DNA of 64,000 nt from Nitrososphaerota archaeon (GCA_009889515.1 WUQR01000139.1:372001-436000); one strand, 5' to 3'. Positions 51,053 through 61,145 are shown, counted from the stretch's first letter. The notes: generated by a model not told the origin, from the letters alone. Translations and numbers: made by a program.

Positions 51053-52561
51053 TCAGCGAGGAGTATAGAGTAGCTCTGCAGTGTCTCGCATCTTCTCGTC
51101 CAAGCCATTTTGCTGTATTATGTCGCGTAGAATATAGTATGATGGGCGTGGCCTCCTCTTCTTAGTAGAGGAGTCGTAGGTGATTACGCCGAACCTCATA
51201 GCGAACCCGCGTGCCCACTCAAAGTTGTCTATGTAGCTCCAGTGCAGATACCCTCTGACATCCGCCCCATTCTTGACGGCATCTTCCACCGCAGCTATGT
51301 GGGAGAACAGGAACTGTGGCCTAATCCTGTCATACCTGTCGGCCGTTCCGTTCTCAGTTACTATCATGGGCTTCCCATATCTCTGAAGCATGAGTAAGAC
51401 GTTCCGAAGACCCTCTGGGTAGATTTCCCAACCAAACTCTGAGGTAGGCCTCCCAGCCAGCGAGAACGAGGCCGGCTCACAGGCAAACCCATACCCGGGA
51501 ACAACGGTCCATGGCAGGGGGAGGCCCGGTATCGCCGAAGCCCTCACCACAAGTCGCGAATAGTAGTTTACTCCTATCCAGTCGAACTTGTCCTTGAGTT
51601 CTGGTACCTTCTCTGCAGGTTGTAGACCGAGCATCGAGCGGTCTAACTCTCCCCTACTCAGTGTCTCGAAGAACCAGAGGTTGGAGAAATGGTTCATCTT
51701 TTCGGCGGCGGCCTTGTCGGCGTCGCTGTCCTTGTTGAATGGCTCGACTGCTGATGTCGCATAGATTATTCCTACTTGCGAGTTTTTCCCTAGGACCTTC
51801 TTCAATTCATCGTATCCTCGGGCGTGTGCCATTAGCAGGTTTAGCCGCGCTTTGGTCAGTCCCTCGATGCTGAAGAATCCGGGCGGGAAGGCATACTCGG
51901 ACGGGTAGCGGCCATAGCCAATATCTGAGACAACATATGGCTCGTTGAAGGTGCTCCACATGTCAACAAGGTCGGCGAGCTTAGAGCCTACGAAGTGTGC
52001 ATATTTCACAAACTCCACAACATTGGCAGTATCCACCCAGCCCAATGGCCCCTCCCTGAGGGCTGAAGCCCTTGCTCGGAGCGGGTCGTGAACCCAAATC
52101 GGTAGTGTGAAATGGTTTAGGTTTACTATTACCTTGAAGCCCCTGTCCTTCATATCCCTTATCATCTCGCGGTAGTGGTTGAGTGCATCCATGTTGGCCA
52201 GCCTTTCAAGCTCCCCCTCACTCTCTGCAGGTATCTCGACATCCTTCACTATTCCGTTCTCGATTGTTGATTTTGCCTTGACTTCGTGGGTTGTTTTTGG
52301 GAAGATTCTGCTCCACTCTATCCCAATCCTCATCGTGTTCGCTCCAAGCTCCGCTATCAGTTTATGATCCTGCTTGTAGAGATCCCAGTAGCCCGGCCCA
52401 TCCTCAGGCCTATCTCCGCTGACAACCCTATTCATTATGTTAAACGGGTCCGTAACCCAGACATACCAGTCGGTTCCCCTATCTATCGCCGCATCGCTGT
52501 AGCCCATCTCAAACTGGAAGCCCGCCTCGGAAAAACCCCACATAAAATCACGCCTGAGCAT
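51053..52561 (-). CDS. Beta-glycosidase, glycoside hydrolase family 1 (LacS-like)
   Basis: 502 residues, close to the archaeal beta-glycosidases of Sulfolobus in length and layout. Acid/base E207 lies in TFNEP and nucleophile E403 in VTENG. The N-terminal FMWGFSEAGFQFE and the HWSYIDNFEWA segment near the end are typical. It hydrolyses beta-glucosides and beta-galactosides. No signal peptide, so cytoplasmic. ATG 52561 has GAGGGGAG about 10 bases ahead. It is divergent from a Dpp-type binding-protein gene, so imported beta-linked oligosaccharides are a natural substrate. Confidence 0.94.
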   Translation of the reverse strand: MLRRDFMWGFSEAGFQFEMGYSDAAIDRGTDWYVWVTDPFNIMNRVVSGDRPEDGPGYWDLYKQDHKLIAELGANTMRIGIEWSRIFPKTTHEVKAKSTIENGIVKDVEIPAESEGELERLANMDALNHYREMIRDMKDRGFKVIVNLNHFTLPIWVHDPLRARASALREGPLGWVDTANVVEFVKYAHFVGSKLADLVDMWSTFNEPYVVSDIGYGRYPSEYAFPPGFFSIEGLTKARLNLLMAHARGYDELKKVLGKNSQVGIIYATSAVEPFNKDSDADKAAAEKMNHFSNLWFFETLSRGELDRSMLGLQPAEKVPELKDKFDWIGVNYYSRLVVRASAIPGLPLPWTVVPGYGFACEPASFSLAGRPTSEFGWEIYPEGLRNVLLMLQRYGKPMIVTENGTADRYDRIRPQFLFSHIAAVEDAVKNGADVRGYLHWSYIDNFEWARGFAMRFGVITYDSSTKKRRPRPSYYILRDIIQQNGLDEKMRDTAELLYTPR

Positions 52562-52699
52562 ATACGCGCTCCCCTCTCACAGCAAAAATTCTAGATTATG
52601 GTGCTTATTAATAATTTTTGAGAATTATAGCTATAGATGTGCATGAAATAGCATGGCATGCGAATGGATTTGGATGGTAAAATTTATGGTGTATCCGAA

Positions 52700-52711
52700 A
52701 AGATTTATATG
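52700..52711 (+). promoter_or_regulatory. TATA box of the Dpp-type operon
   Basis: AAGATTTATAT, centred 30 bases before ATG 52736, places the transcript start at or next to that codon. It rules out the ATG at 52658. Confidence 0.6.
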
Positions 52712-52735
52712 CTTCCAATACTCAGTTCTTACCGC

Positions 52736-54946
52736 ATGAACAGGAAAACGTCCTATATAGCTATATCCGCCGCGCTGGTGCTTGTTGCCGCTCTGGCCCT
52801 CTCCGCAGTGCCGGTTAGCTATGGCCAGCTGCCACTGCCGGCCGGTGTCCCACGGGGCGATGTCCTAGTAATTGAGAACCACTGGGGAACCTATGCCAAC
52901 CCCAATAACTGGAACCCGATAGCCTCACCTGGTGTGGGTCCTGCGTCTATTGCGCCTGGTGGGAGCGGCTATCAGCAGCTCTGTAAGGCTTTCCTATGGT
53001 ACATCAACACATCTAACAGCATGTTGATTCCCTGGATCGCGGCCGAGCCGCCGATCTACTCGCCAGACTTCACCAGTCTAATCGTGAAGCTGCGGGATGG
53101 TGTGTACTGGAATGACGGCACGCCCTTGACTGCAGAGGATGTCGTATTCACTCTGAAATATCTTAAAGAGGCTCCCGCTCCAATAGGTGTAAACGAGAAG
53201 GCGTCAGTAAAGGACGCAAGGGCTCTAGACAGGCTAACAGTTCTAATAGAGCTTAACTCACCGAACCCGAGATGGCACTACTTCTATGCAGTGATAATAT
53301 ACGGTGCTAGCGGGATTCTACCTAAGCATGTCTGGCAGGGAAAGGATCCACAGAAGTTTGAGGATAATCCGCCTACATGTGCCGGCCCATACAACCTGAG
53401 GGCTGTTGACCCGGCAGGGAACTGGTTCCTGTGGGAGAGGTTTGATAACTGGTGGGGGTCAAAGGTCTTCGGCGTTGTTCCTGCTGCGAAATATGTCCTC
53501 TACATCAACCATGGCCCAGACGAGGCCAAGGCTCTAGCTATGACTAAGCACGAGTTGGACGCTCTGAGGACTTTGCTTCCCGAGCAGGCGGAGCTCGTCA
53601 TAAAGAATAACCCGTATCTGAAGGGCTGGAGGGCTAGCGCGCCATTCGCATGGCCGCTTGACCCCTGTGTGAAGGGTATCGCTTTCCAGACAAAGACTCC
53701 GCCCTTCGATAAGAGGGAGGTAAGATGGGCTCTAGCCTATGCAATCGACTACAGAACGATATATCGAGCATTCGTAGGAATCGACAAGTCCACACCAACA
53801 CCTGCTGCCCTCCCAGTCATACCCCACGCAGCAGACATCGAGACATACTATATACCACTGCTAGACTACCTGAAACAGTATGGATATGACCCAGAACTGG
53901 TCCTCGACATAGCTAGGGAGAACAACGCGTGGTGGGTCGAGAAGTATCCTGTGCTCGGATTCTGGAAGCAAGACCTAGCTAAGGCCGAACAGCTTCTAAC
54001 AGCGCAAGGATTCAAGAGAGGTCCTGACGGCAAGTGGCTATTGCCCGATGGTACTCCGTGGACGATAGAGATTAAGACCACCTCAGGCTTCGAGATGGAG
54101 AGCCAGAGGATAGCGTTCCTAGTCGCAGACCAGTGGAGGGCATTCGGGATCGATGTTAAGGTGACTCCACTAGAGTCGGGGCCATTCTCTACCTCATACA
54201 GCATAGGCGACTTCCAAGTAGGCACCTTCTGGCCTGGCTGCAGCCAGATACTCGACCTGTACGCCAACTGGTTCAACAGATGGAGTAGCAAGTATTGGGT
54301 CCAGAAGAAGGGTGAGGGCGGTCACGGGACAGGCTGGAACACTAAAGATGCCCCCATCCCAGAGCTTGATAGAATAGTTGATGAGCTCGAGAGGACGGAT
54401 CCAAGCTCTCCGAGAGCCTTCGAGCTCTACAGGGAGGCATTGAAGATCTGGGTTAGAGACCTGCCTTGGCTCGGATTCTTCCCGACACCATTCTACACGT
54501 TCCAAGACGGATATGCTTGGGAGAACTGGCCAACATTCCCAGAAAACTACTACATGGATCCCGTCTCATGGTGGAGCCAGCACCTCTTCGTTATACTGAA
54601 GGTCAAGCCGACAGGCAGAGCGCCGACTAAGGATGCGATAATGGATCCGAAGCCATTACAAGTTGCCAACACACCACTCGTCAAGATTGCCTCTGCGGCC
54701 GAGTGGCAGAGCCTAGTAGGCGGTCCTCCACCGGCTGCTGGTGTTACAACCGTCACGTTGAGAGAGACAGTAACCCAGCGTGTAACTGAGCTGAGAACAC
54801 AGGTTGTCACACAAGTGCAGACGCAGACCGTAACTGCCGTTGACTGGGGAATGCTGTCTGGAGTTGCTGCGGCTGTTGGAATTGTATTACTCGTCGTCGG
54901 TATCGCTGTTGGCAGAGCACTAGGTCGGAGGAGACCAGCCCAGTAA
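52736..54946 (+). CDS. Dpp/Opp-type substrate-binding protein with C-terminal membrane anchor
   Basis: 736 residues of the SBP_bac_5 family. Signal peptide from MNRKTSYIAIS to about SYGQ. Family features include LRDGVYWNDGTPLTAEDVVF near 118-137 (quoted in part) and RWALAYAIDYRTIY. A Thr/Val/Gln-rich stalk and a membrane helix end in GRRRPAQ, anchoring it to the cell surface as in other archaea. In archaea this class often binds di- and oligosaccharides (for example cellobiose in Pyrococcus), and the divergent GH1 gene supports a sugar over a peptide. First gene of a five-gene transporter. Confidence 0.9.
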   Translation: MNRKTSYIAISAALVLVAALALSAVPVSYGQLPLPAGVPRGDVLVIENHWGTYANPNNWNPIASPGVGPASIAPGGSGYQQLCKAFLWYINTSNSMLIPWIAAEPPIYSPDFTSLIVKLRDGVYWNDGTPLTAEDVVFTLKYLKEAPAPIGVNEKASVKDARALDRLTVLIELNSPNPRWHYFYAVIIYGASGILPKHVWQGKDPQKFEDNPPTCAGPYNLRAVDPAGNWFLWERFDNWWGSKVFGVVPAAKYVLYINHGPDEAKALAMTKHELDALRTLLPEQAELVIKNNPYLKGWRASAPFAWPLDPCVKGIAFQTKTPPFDKREVRWALAYAIDYRTIYRAFVGIDKSTPTPAALPVIPHAADIETYYIPLLDYLKQYGYDPELVLDIARENNAWWVEKYPVLGFWKQDLAKAEQLLTAQGFKRGPDGKWLLPDGTPWTIEIKTTSGFEMESQRIAFLVADQWRAFGIDVKVTPLESGPFSTSYSIGDFQVGTFWPGCSQILDLYANWFNRWSSKYWVQKKGEGGHGTGWNTKDAPIPELDRIVDELERTDPSSPRAFELYREALKIWVRDLPWLGFFPTPFYTFQDGYAWENWPTFPENYYMDPVSWWSQHLFVILKVKPTGRAPTKDAIMDPKPLQVANTPLVKIASAAEWQSLVGGPPPAAGVTTVTLRETVTQRVTELRTQVVTQVQTQTVTAVDWGMLSGVAAAVGIVLLVVGIAVGRALGRRRPAQ

Positions 54947-55026
54947 ACATCTCAGAATTTTTCTATTTTTCGATTTATCATGCAACATATATATTCAAGC
55001 TGTCATTCTTAAATTAACGGGGGCAC

Positions 55027-56034
55027 TTGAGCAAGCTGCTTATATTCATTGCTTCACGAATTGTGGCCTTTGCACTTACCGTTGTGATAGGCGTAACAGT
55101 AGTCTTCGTAATACCAAGACTACTCCCCTACAACCCCGTCGAGGCACAGATAGGTTTCATCTACTCGATTGGACAGTTTTACGACCCGACTGCAATTGAG
55201 AGTCTAAGACAGACGTTATACGAGCTATATGGCCTGAGGGGAAACCCAGTTGAGCAATATCTAGGCGTCTGGCGCCGATTGCTTACACTAGACTTGGGTC
55301 CATCAATAATGAGCTTTCCAACCCCCGTAGCCACGTTGATAGGCATCGCGCTACCTTGGACCCTCGGCCTACTTACATTCTCTGTACTTATCTCTTGGAC
55401 GCTTGGAAACATAATTGGGACAATTTCAGGCTTCTTCAGTCAAAAGAAATTCTCAAAGGTCTTGACAGGCATGGCCGTTGTCCTTTACCCGGTGCCCTAC
55501 TTCATCCTCGCCCTAGTCCTGATGTTCACATTCGCATTCTTGATACCTATCTTCCCGCTTGGTGGTGGGATAACTATTGTTGGGGTTGGATTCAGCCTAG
55601 ACCTAGTTTTGAACTTGGCAAAGCACGCGGCACTCCCAGCAATATCCATTATTATCCCAGGAGCATTGGGGTGGTGGTTCCTCTCCTCCTTCACACTGAC
55701 AAGCCAGAAGAAAACTGAAGACTATGTAAGATACGCCGAGCTAAAGGGTTTGCCCAACAGCATTGTGTTGAGGCGCTACCTGATCCGGAACATCCTCATG
55801 CCCCAAACCACAGCCTTAGGACTTGCGCTCGGTGGAATCTTCAGCGGAGCACTGTTAACCGAAGTTGTCTACGCATACCCGGGCCTAGGTCGTCTATTAT
55901 ACCAAGCGATAATAAACAATGACTACAACATGATAATGGGAATATCTCTGCTATCCATCCTCGGTGTCTCGCTCGCCACGCTTCTGCTCGATCTGCTCTA
56001 CCCATTAATAGACCCCACTGTAAGGTATAGGTGA
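55027..56034 (+). CDS. Dpp/Opp-type ABC permease, B subunit
   Basis: 335 residues with six membrane helices. The cytoplasmic coupling motif YAELKGLPNSIVLRRYLIRN, then LTEVVYAYPGLGRLLYQAI, is typical of DppB. TTG 55027 is 80 bases after the binding protein. AT-rich elements at 54986 and 55010 could give an internal promoter. It is the paralogue of the orphan permease at 60117. Confidence 0.92.
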   Translation: MSKLLIFIASRIVAFALTVVIGVTVVFVIPRLLPYNPVEAQIGFIYSIGQFYDPTAIESLRQTLYELYGLRGNPVEQYLGVWRRLLTLDLGPSIMSFPTPVATLIGIALPWTLGLLTFSVLISWTLGNIIGTISGFFSQKKFSKVLTGMAVVLYPVPYFILALVLMFTFAFLIPIFPLGGGITIVGVGFSLDLVLNLAKHAALPAISIIIPGALGWWFLSSFTLTSQKKTEDYVRYAELKGLPNSIVLRRYLIRNILMPQTTALGLALGGIFSGALLTEVVYAYPGLGRLLYQAIINNDYNMIMGISLLSILGVSLATLLLDLLYPLIDPTVRYR

Positions 56035-56040
56035 GGCAAG

Positions 56041-56961
56041 TTGACCCTAATTCCGCGCACGGGGGTTGACGCATTAAGATTTCTTGGTATAAGTCTTGCA
56101 AGATTCTCAAGTATTTTCCTCGAAGTTTTCAGGACGAGCCGCGCATTCAGAGTCGGGCTGATCATATTTACGGTGACGATTGTCCTAGGTGTTGCTGTCA
56201 GCTCGTTCTCACCCTTCGACCCCAGGCGCTGGTATCTTGTTCCACCTAACAAGCCGCCGAGCCTAGAGTTCCCCCTAGGCACGACGACGAACGGGCAGGA
56301 TGTATTCTGGCTTCTGACGTGGAGCATCAAGAATTCTCTGATTATTGGTCTAATAACTGCCATGGTTGCCTCGCACGTTGGTCTTATTCTCGGTATGCTA
56401 GCGGGGGCGAGGGGTGGGCTGGCTGACCGAATACTCATGATTTTGACAGACTCCTTCGTGGTTATACCCTCACTCCCGACTCTTATTCTGCTCGCAGTCT
56501 TATTGAGGGATGTGATGACTATCCCCCTCATGGGCCTGATTATAAGTATCTTCTCTTGGCCTTGGCCGTCTAGGCAGGTCAGGGCTATGGTGCTATCTCT
56601 GCGTGAGCGGGACTTTATTGCGACATCAATCTTCTCAGGCTATGGTGTCTTGGGACGTGTTTTCAGGGACTATCTACCCTTCATCCTCCCTTGGCATCTA
56701 GTAAACCTGACGAATACAGTGCTCTTCGCAATATCGAGCGAGGCGGCGCTGGCCGTAATAGGGGTCTCAATACTTAGCGAGGCGACACTCGGAGTCATGA
56801 TATATTGGGCACTCAACTACTCGGCGCTATTCAGGGGTCTCTGGTGGTGGCTCATCTCACCAGTTATAACGATAATACTCATATTCGTCTCCCTCTTCCT
56901 AATCTCGAAAGGCATCTCGGACTATTCTAATCCACGTCTTAGGTGGCAGGCGAGGGGGTGA
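56041..56961 (+). CDS. Dpp/Opp-type ABC permease, C subunit
   Basis: 306 residues. The FPLGTTTNGQDVFWLLTWSIKNSL segment (about 79-102, quoted in two parts: FPLGTTTNGQDVF and WSIKNSL) and VRAMVLSLRERDFIATSIFSG coupling helix identify DppC. Six or so membrane helices. The start TTG 56041 is 6 bases after DppB. Partner of the B subunit in the channel. Confidence 0.91.
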   Translation: MTLIPRTGVDALRFLGISLARFSSIFLEVFRTSRAFRVGLIIFTVTIVLGVAVSSFSPFDPRRWYLVPPNKPPSLEFPLGTTTNGQDVFWLLTWSIKNSLIIGLITAMVASHVGLILGMLAGARGGLADRILMILTDSFVVIPSLPTLILLAVLLRDVMTIPLMGLIISIFSWPWPSRQVRAMVLSLRERDFIATSIFSGYGVLGRVFRDYLPFILPWHLVNLTNTVLFAISSEAALAVIGVSILSEATLGVMIYWALNYSALFRGLWWWLISPVITIILIFVSLFLISKGISDYSNPRLRWQARG

Positions 56962-56971
56962 AAGTCATAGG

Positions 56972-57958
56972 ATGTCGATGAACAATCTTGTATTAGATTG
57001 CAGGGGCGTTACCGCCCACTACGTTTTCGGAAACGGTATTAGGGTGAGGGCGGTGGACAATGTCAGCCTATATGTGAAGAAGGGTGAGATAGTGGGGCTG
57101 GCTGGCGAGTCGGGGTGTGGAAAAACCACTCTGATGAGGACGATATACAGGGATGTGACTCCGCCTCTGAGGGTGTTATCAGGTACGATAAGGCTTCAGG
57201 CGACAAATGGGGAGATGGTTGACCTCTACAGTATAGGCGAGGATAAGCTGAGAGAGATGAGGGCTAGGGTAATCTCCTACATTCCCCAGGGCTCGATGTC
57301 CGTTCTTAACCCAACTTCAAGGATTAGGAGCCAGTTCTTGGAGATTTTCCAGAAGTATGGAGGGGTTAGGAAGGAGGAGGCTCTTCAGCAAGTTAAGGAC
57401 AGGCTACGGGAGCTTGGTCTCCGCGAGAGCATACTAAACTCCTATCCACACCAGCTTAGCGGAGGCATGCGTCAGAGGACTGTAATCGCCCTCGCAACTA
57501 TAATGAACCCGAGCATTGTGCTTGCTGACGAGCCAACCTCTGCCCTCGACGTCGTCTACCAGAGGGGAGTTGTGGAGATGATACAGAAAATCAGAGAGAT
57601 GTATGGAACCTCATTTATTCTCGTTTCGCACGATATGGGTCTTCACTATCAGGTGACGGATAGGATAGCCCTCATGTATGCGGGGAAGATAATAGAGGTT
57701 GGCAAGACTGATGACGTGTTTAAAGAACCCCTCCACCCCTACACTGAGGGCCTTATCAACTCTCTGCCACGCATAGGTGGGTCTAAGAGGCTTGAGGGGC
57801 TTTCAGGCCTCCCGCCCAGCCTCGCCAACCCGCCCCCTGGCTGTAGATTCCATCCACGATGCCCCTACAGGATGGAGAAGTGTTCGAGGGAGGAGCCGCC
57901 ACTCCTCAAGCTCGGAGACAGAGAGGTGGCCTGCTGGCTCTTGGAGGGGAAGGCATAG
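56972..57958 (+). CDS. Dpp/Opp-type ABC ATPase, D subunit
   Basis: 328 residues. Walker A GESGCGKTT, signature LSGGMRQR, Walker B IVLADEPTSALD, switch VSHDMGLH. The C-terminal oligopeptide-transporter domain carries CRFHPRCPYRMEKC, a four-Cys pattern that may bind a cluster. Starts 10 bases after the C permease and abuts the next ATPase with no gap. Confidence 0.94.
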   Translation: MSMNNLVLDCRGVTAHYVFGNGIRVRAVDNVSLYVKKGEIVGLAGESGCGKTTLMRTIYRDVTPPLRVLSGTIRLQATNGEMVDLYSIGEDKLREMRARVISYIPQGSMSVLNPTSRIRSQFLEIFQKYGGVRKEEALQQVKDRLRELGLRESILNSYPHQLSGGMRQRTVIALATIMNPSIVLADEPTSALDVVYQRGVVEMIQKIREMYGTSFILVSHDMGLHYQVTDRIALMYAGKIIEVGKTDDVFKEPLHPYTEGLINSLPRIGGSKRLEGLSGLPPSLANPPPGCRFHPRCPYRMEKCSREEPPLLKLGDREVACWLLEGKA

Positions 57959-58939
57959 ATGAGAGAGAACAGCATACTTAAGGTCGAGAATCTCACAAAA
58001 GTATTCAAGACCGGCGGTATATTTTTTGGGAAAAAGTTCAGGGCGGTTGATGATGTTTCCTTTACGCTTGGAGGAGACTCTGCCAGCATATTCACGATCG
58101 TTGGCGAGAGCGGTTGTGGCAAGACGACGCTTGCTAGAATGATTCTGAGCCTCATAGAGCCAACGTCTGGAAGAATTGAGATTCTGGGTAAGCAGGTGTT
58201 AGAACTCTCTTCAAAGGAGAGGAGCAGATGGCTGCCTAGGGTCGTTCAGCCGGTTTTCCAGAACCCTTTTGAGAGCTTCAACCCCCTCAGGAAGGTGTAC
58301 CCATACCTCATCCATACCGCGGTCAAGGTGGCTGGTGTCGAGGACAGGGATGAGGCTGTGGAGCGGGTGAACCAAGCCCTCGAGGCTGTGAGACTCTCAC
58401 CGGACATCGCAGACAGGTCCCCCTACGAGCTCTCAGGCGGCCAGGTCCAGAGACTATCAATAGCCAGGGCGATCATTCCGAGGCCGAAGCTAATTGTGGC
58501 GGATGAGCCTGTCTCAATGATTGACGCCTCCCTCAGGATGGGTATCCTAAACATATTCAAGCAGCTCAAAGAAGACTTAGGAATCAACTTCATTTACATT
58601 ACACACGACCTAGCCACAGCCTACTACATCAGCGACAGGATAGCGGTGATGTATAAGGGGTCATTCGCGGAGGTTGGAGAGGCTGAGGCCATTTTCAGGG
58701 AGCCGCTCCACCCCTACACCCAGCTCCTCATCGACTCAATACCCAGGGTTGACAGGAAGTGGGCTGGGAGGATTAAGGTGGCGGTAACGGATGTTGAGGA
58801 ATATCTTCTACCGGGCTGCAAGTTTGCAGACAGGTGTCCCTACGTTATGGAGATCTGTAGAAAGAAGGCGCCGCCGCTGATAAGAACTAGTGGTGGAGTG
58901 GAAGTGGCCTGCTGGCTCTACTCTGATGAGAAACACTAG
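57959..58939 (+). CDS. Dpp/Opp-type ABC ATPase, F subunit
   Basis: 326 residues. Walker A GESGCGKTT, signature LSGGQVQR, Walker B LIVADEPVSMID, switch ITHDLAT. The C-terminal CKFADRCPYVMEIC repeats the four-Cys pattern. It starts at the base after the D-subunit stop. Last gene of the operon; its end overlaps the convergent Gfo/Idh gene by 4 bases. Confidence 0.94.
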   Translation: MRENSILKVENLTKVFKTGGIFFGKKFRAVDDVSFTLGGDSASIFTIVGESGCGKTTLARMILSLIEPTSGRIEILGKQVLELSSKERSRWLPRVVQPVFQNPFESFNPLRKVYPYLIHTAVKVAGVEDRDEAVERVNQALEAVRLSPDIADRSPYELSGGQVQRLSIARAIIPRPKLIVADEPVSMIDASLRMGILNIFKQLKEDLGINFIYITHDLATAYYISDRIAVMYKGSFAEVGEAEAIFREPLHPYTQLLIDSIPRVDRKWAGRIKVAVTDVEEYLLPGCKFADRCPYVMEICRKKAPPLIRTSGGVEVACWLYSDEKH

Positions 58940-60012
58940 ACTGTTGGGAGAGATATTCTTGTTTCTCTTCCCGTGTTGGATGACTCGTAGATGGCGTCTA
59001 TTATGGCGTGTAGTATGATGCTCTGCCAGCCTGTTACAGGCGGCTCAGTTTTTTCCTGAACCGACCTGATGAAGGCCTTTGTCATCTCGAGGGGGAGGTC
59101 TACGTTGGGGAGGACGGGTTTAGCGTCGGTTAAGAAGTTTGACGTCCTTGAGTAGAACCCTATGTCTTGGAGTGCTTCATGTCCTTCAGCCTCTAGTCCG
59201 CCCTTGTCGCCTAAAACCCTCAGTCTACCCACCTCCCCCCTATGTGAGACGTTAGCAGCCCAGGCCGTCTCTATGCACAGGGTTAAACCATCCTCAAACC
59301 TCACAAACCCTGCGGCGAAGTCCTCGAGCTCGAACTGGTCAGGATTCCATGACCCCCAGTTAAACTTTACCTCCTCAGGGTTCCTTCCAAACTTCGTGTA
59401 GACCGCGCCACTGGCGGCCACCGGTTTTCGGAAGCCTGTCAGTGCCAGTATGTTGTCGAGCATGTAGCAGCCTATGTCTAGGAGCACACCTCTGCCGCCT
59501 GAGAGCTCCCTGTCGATGAAGGTTGGCTTGCCCGGTATCCCCCTCCGCCTCACGAGGTATCCATACGCGTAGTAGGGCTCCCCAAGGCTGCCCGACTCGT
59601 AGAGTTCTACCCCGTACTTGAGGGCGGGCGAGAACCTCGACCAGAACCCGACCATAAGCACTCTATTATGATGCTTCGCCGCCTTCACTACCTCGACCAC
59701 CTCTTGGAGGTTTGCTCCGAGAGGTTTATCGACCAGTACGTGGACCCCCTTCCTGAGACACTCCAGAGCAATTCTGTGGTGGAGTCCGGAGGGAGTGGCT
59801 ATGCTTACAGCCTCCAAACTCTCCCTCTCAATCATCTCTCTGAAGTCCGAGTACCCTGCGAGGTGAAACTCCCTGCATACGTTCTCAAGCGTTACAGGAT
59901 TGGTGTCGCAGACAGCTACCACTCTTGCCCCAGGCGTTCGGGTGAGGGGTATGAGGTGTCTTCCCCTGCCATGCCCGCCAACACCTATTACTCCAACCCT
60001 AACATCCTCCAA
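58936..60012 (-). CDS. Gfo/Idh/MocA-family oxidoreductase
   Basis: 358 residues. The Rossmann start is GVIGVGGHGRGRHLIPL. The catalytic motif is VLVDKPLGANLQE, with DKP in place of the usual EKP. GRGVLLDIGCYMLDNIL is the C-domain segment, with Cys-Tyr where most members have a His. Likely substrates are glycosides or sugars; the neighbouring transporter and beta-glycosidase suggest an oxidised sugar intermediate. Only about 25-30% like the one at 33442 by eye. Substrate unknown. Confidence 0.87.
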   Translation of the reverse strand: MEDVRVGVIGVGGHGRGRHLIPLTRTPGARVVAVCDTNPVTLENVCREFHLAGYSDFREMIERESLEAVSIATPSGLHHRIALECLRKGVHVLVDKPLGANLQEVVEVVKAAKHHNRVLMVGFWSRFSPALKYGVELYESGSLGEPYYAYGYLVRRRGIPGKPTFIDRELSGGRGVLLDIGCYMLDNILALTGFRKPVAASGAVYTKFGRNPEEVKFNWGSWNPDQFELEDFAAGFVRFEDGLTLCIETAWAANVSHRGEVGRLRVLGDKGGLEAEGHEALQDIGFYSRTSNFLTDAKPVLPNVDLPLEMTKAFIRSVQEKTEPPVTGWQSIILHAIIDAIYESSNTGRETRISLPTV

Positions 60013-60116
60013 GACTAAACACCGCAGTGATTAAGAATCTCATGTAAAATATAAGAGTTGATACATTGAAATATACTTGAAATGCTTGACCTAGAAGTGG
60101 AGAAGCATGTGAAGAT

Positions 60117-61145
60117 ATGGCGCCAATAAGTTGGAAGTACATCTGGCAGAGGGTCTTAGCGGCTTGGCTCAACCTCTTCCTAGGAATCAATATCATCTTC
60201 ATTATTCTACGGCTAGCGCCGTTAGGCGCGGTTGAGGCCCGCCTCCAACAGGCCTTCCAAGTCGGCATTATACGATACCCAGAGGAGGCTGAGAGGCTTC
60301 GAAATGCTTGGCTCAGCTTTTACGGGCTTGAAGGCGACTTATGGTCACACTATCTCGAGGTGTGGAGGAGACTCTTCACCTTCGACTTCGGACCATCACT
60401 AGTTAGCTTCCCAACACCTGTATCTGTGCTGATTCTGAGGGCGCTTCCATGGACAATAGGTCTACTCTCCATGAGCATAATCATCTCATGGCTTGCCGGG
60501 ACCCTAATGGGTATTTTCTCAGGCTCTGCCCCCTCGAAAAGCCTCTCCAAGCTCCTGATAGGGTTATCATCCGTGCTATACCCAATACCATACTACCTCT
60601 TCGGCCTCGTACTAATCTTCCTCTTCGCATACCTGGTGCCTATCTTCCCTCTAGGCGGAGGGGTTAGCGTAGTCCCTCCACGCCTGACCGAAGACCCTCT
60701 ACACAACCTGTCACTTGTCCTCAACATACTTTACCATGCCGCCCTGCCAGCCCTCTCCCTCATAATCCCCGCGAGCCTCGGCTGGTTTTTCCTCAGCGCC
60801 TACTCAGCCACCAGAGTGAAAATAGCTGAGGATCATATCCAATTCATCAGGCTCATGGGTGTGAGGGAGAGCGAGATTAGGAGGAGGCATCTCTGGGGCG
60901 AGGTCAGCCTTACACAGATTACGCTCCTGACCCTCCAGATGGGCCAGATACTCGGTGGAGCCCTCATAACCGAGATTCTCTTCACCTACCCAGGCATGGG
61001 ATACCTCATCTACAGGGCCATCACAGCTTTCGACTATAACCTGCTAGCAGCGATAGCTCTCATCTCATGTATTGTAATAACGTTGTCTGTCTTTATACTA
61101 GACCTCCTAACACCACTCATCGATCCCCGAGTCAGGCACAGATAA
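60117..61145 (+). CDS. Orphan Dpp/Opp-type permease, B-subunit paralogue
   Basis: 342 residues, about six membrane helices. It aligns end to end with the permease at 55027: both share the YLEVWRRL/YLGVWRRL, DFGPSLVSFPTPV, ALPWTIGLL, VLYPIPYY, IFPLGGG and PLIDPRVRHR/PLIDPTVRYR blocks. No C permease, ATPase or binding protein accompanies it; the next gene is on the other strand. It may replace DppB in an alternative transporter using the shared ATPases, or be a duplicate in decay, though the frame is intact. Start ATG 60117. Confidence 0.88.
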   Translation: MAPISWKYIWQRVLAAWLNLFLGINIIFIILRLAPLGAVEARLQQAFQVGIIRYPEEAERLRNAWLSFYGLEGDLWSHYLEVWRRLFTFDFGPSLVSFPTPVSVLILRALPWTIGLLSMSIIISWLAGTLMGIFSGSAPSKSLSKLLIGLSSVLYPIPYYLFGLVLIFLFAYLVPIFPLGGGVSVVPPRLTEDPLHNLSLVLNILYHAALPALSLIIPASLGWFFLSAYSATRVKIAEDHIQFIRLMGVRESEIRRRHLWGEVSLTQITLLTLQMGQILGGALITEILFTYPGMGYLIYRAITAFDYNLLAAIALISCIVITLSVFILDLLTPLIDPRVRHR

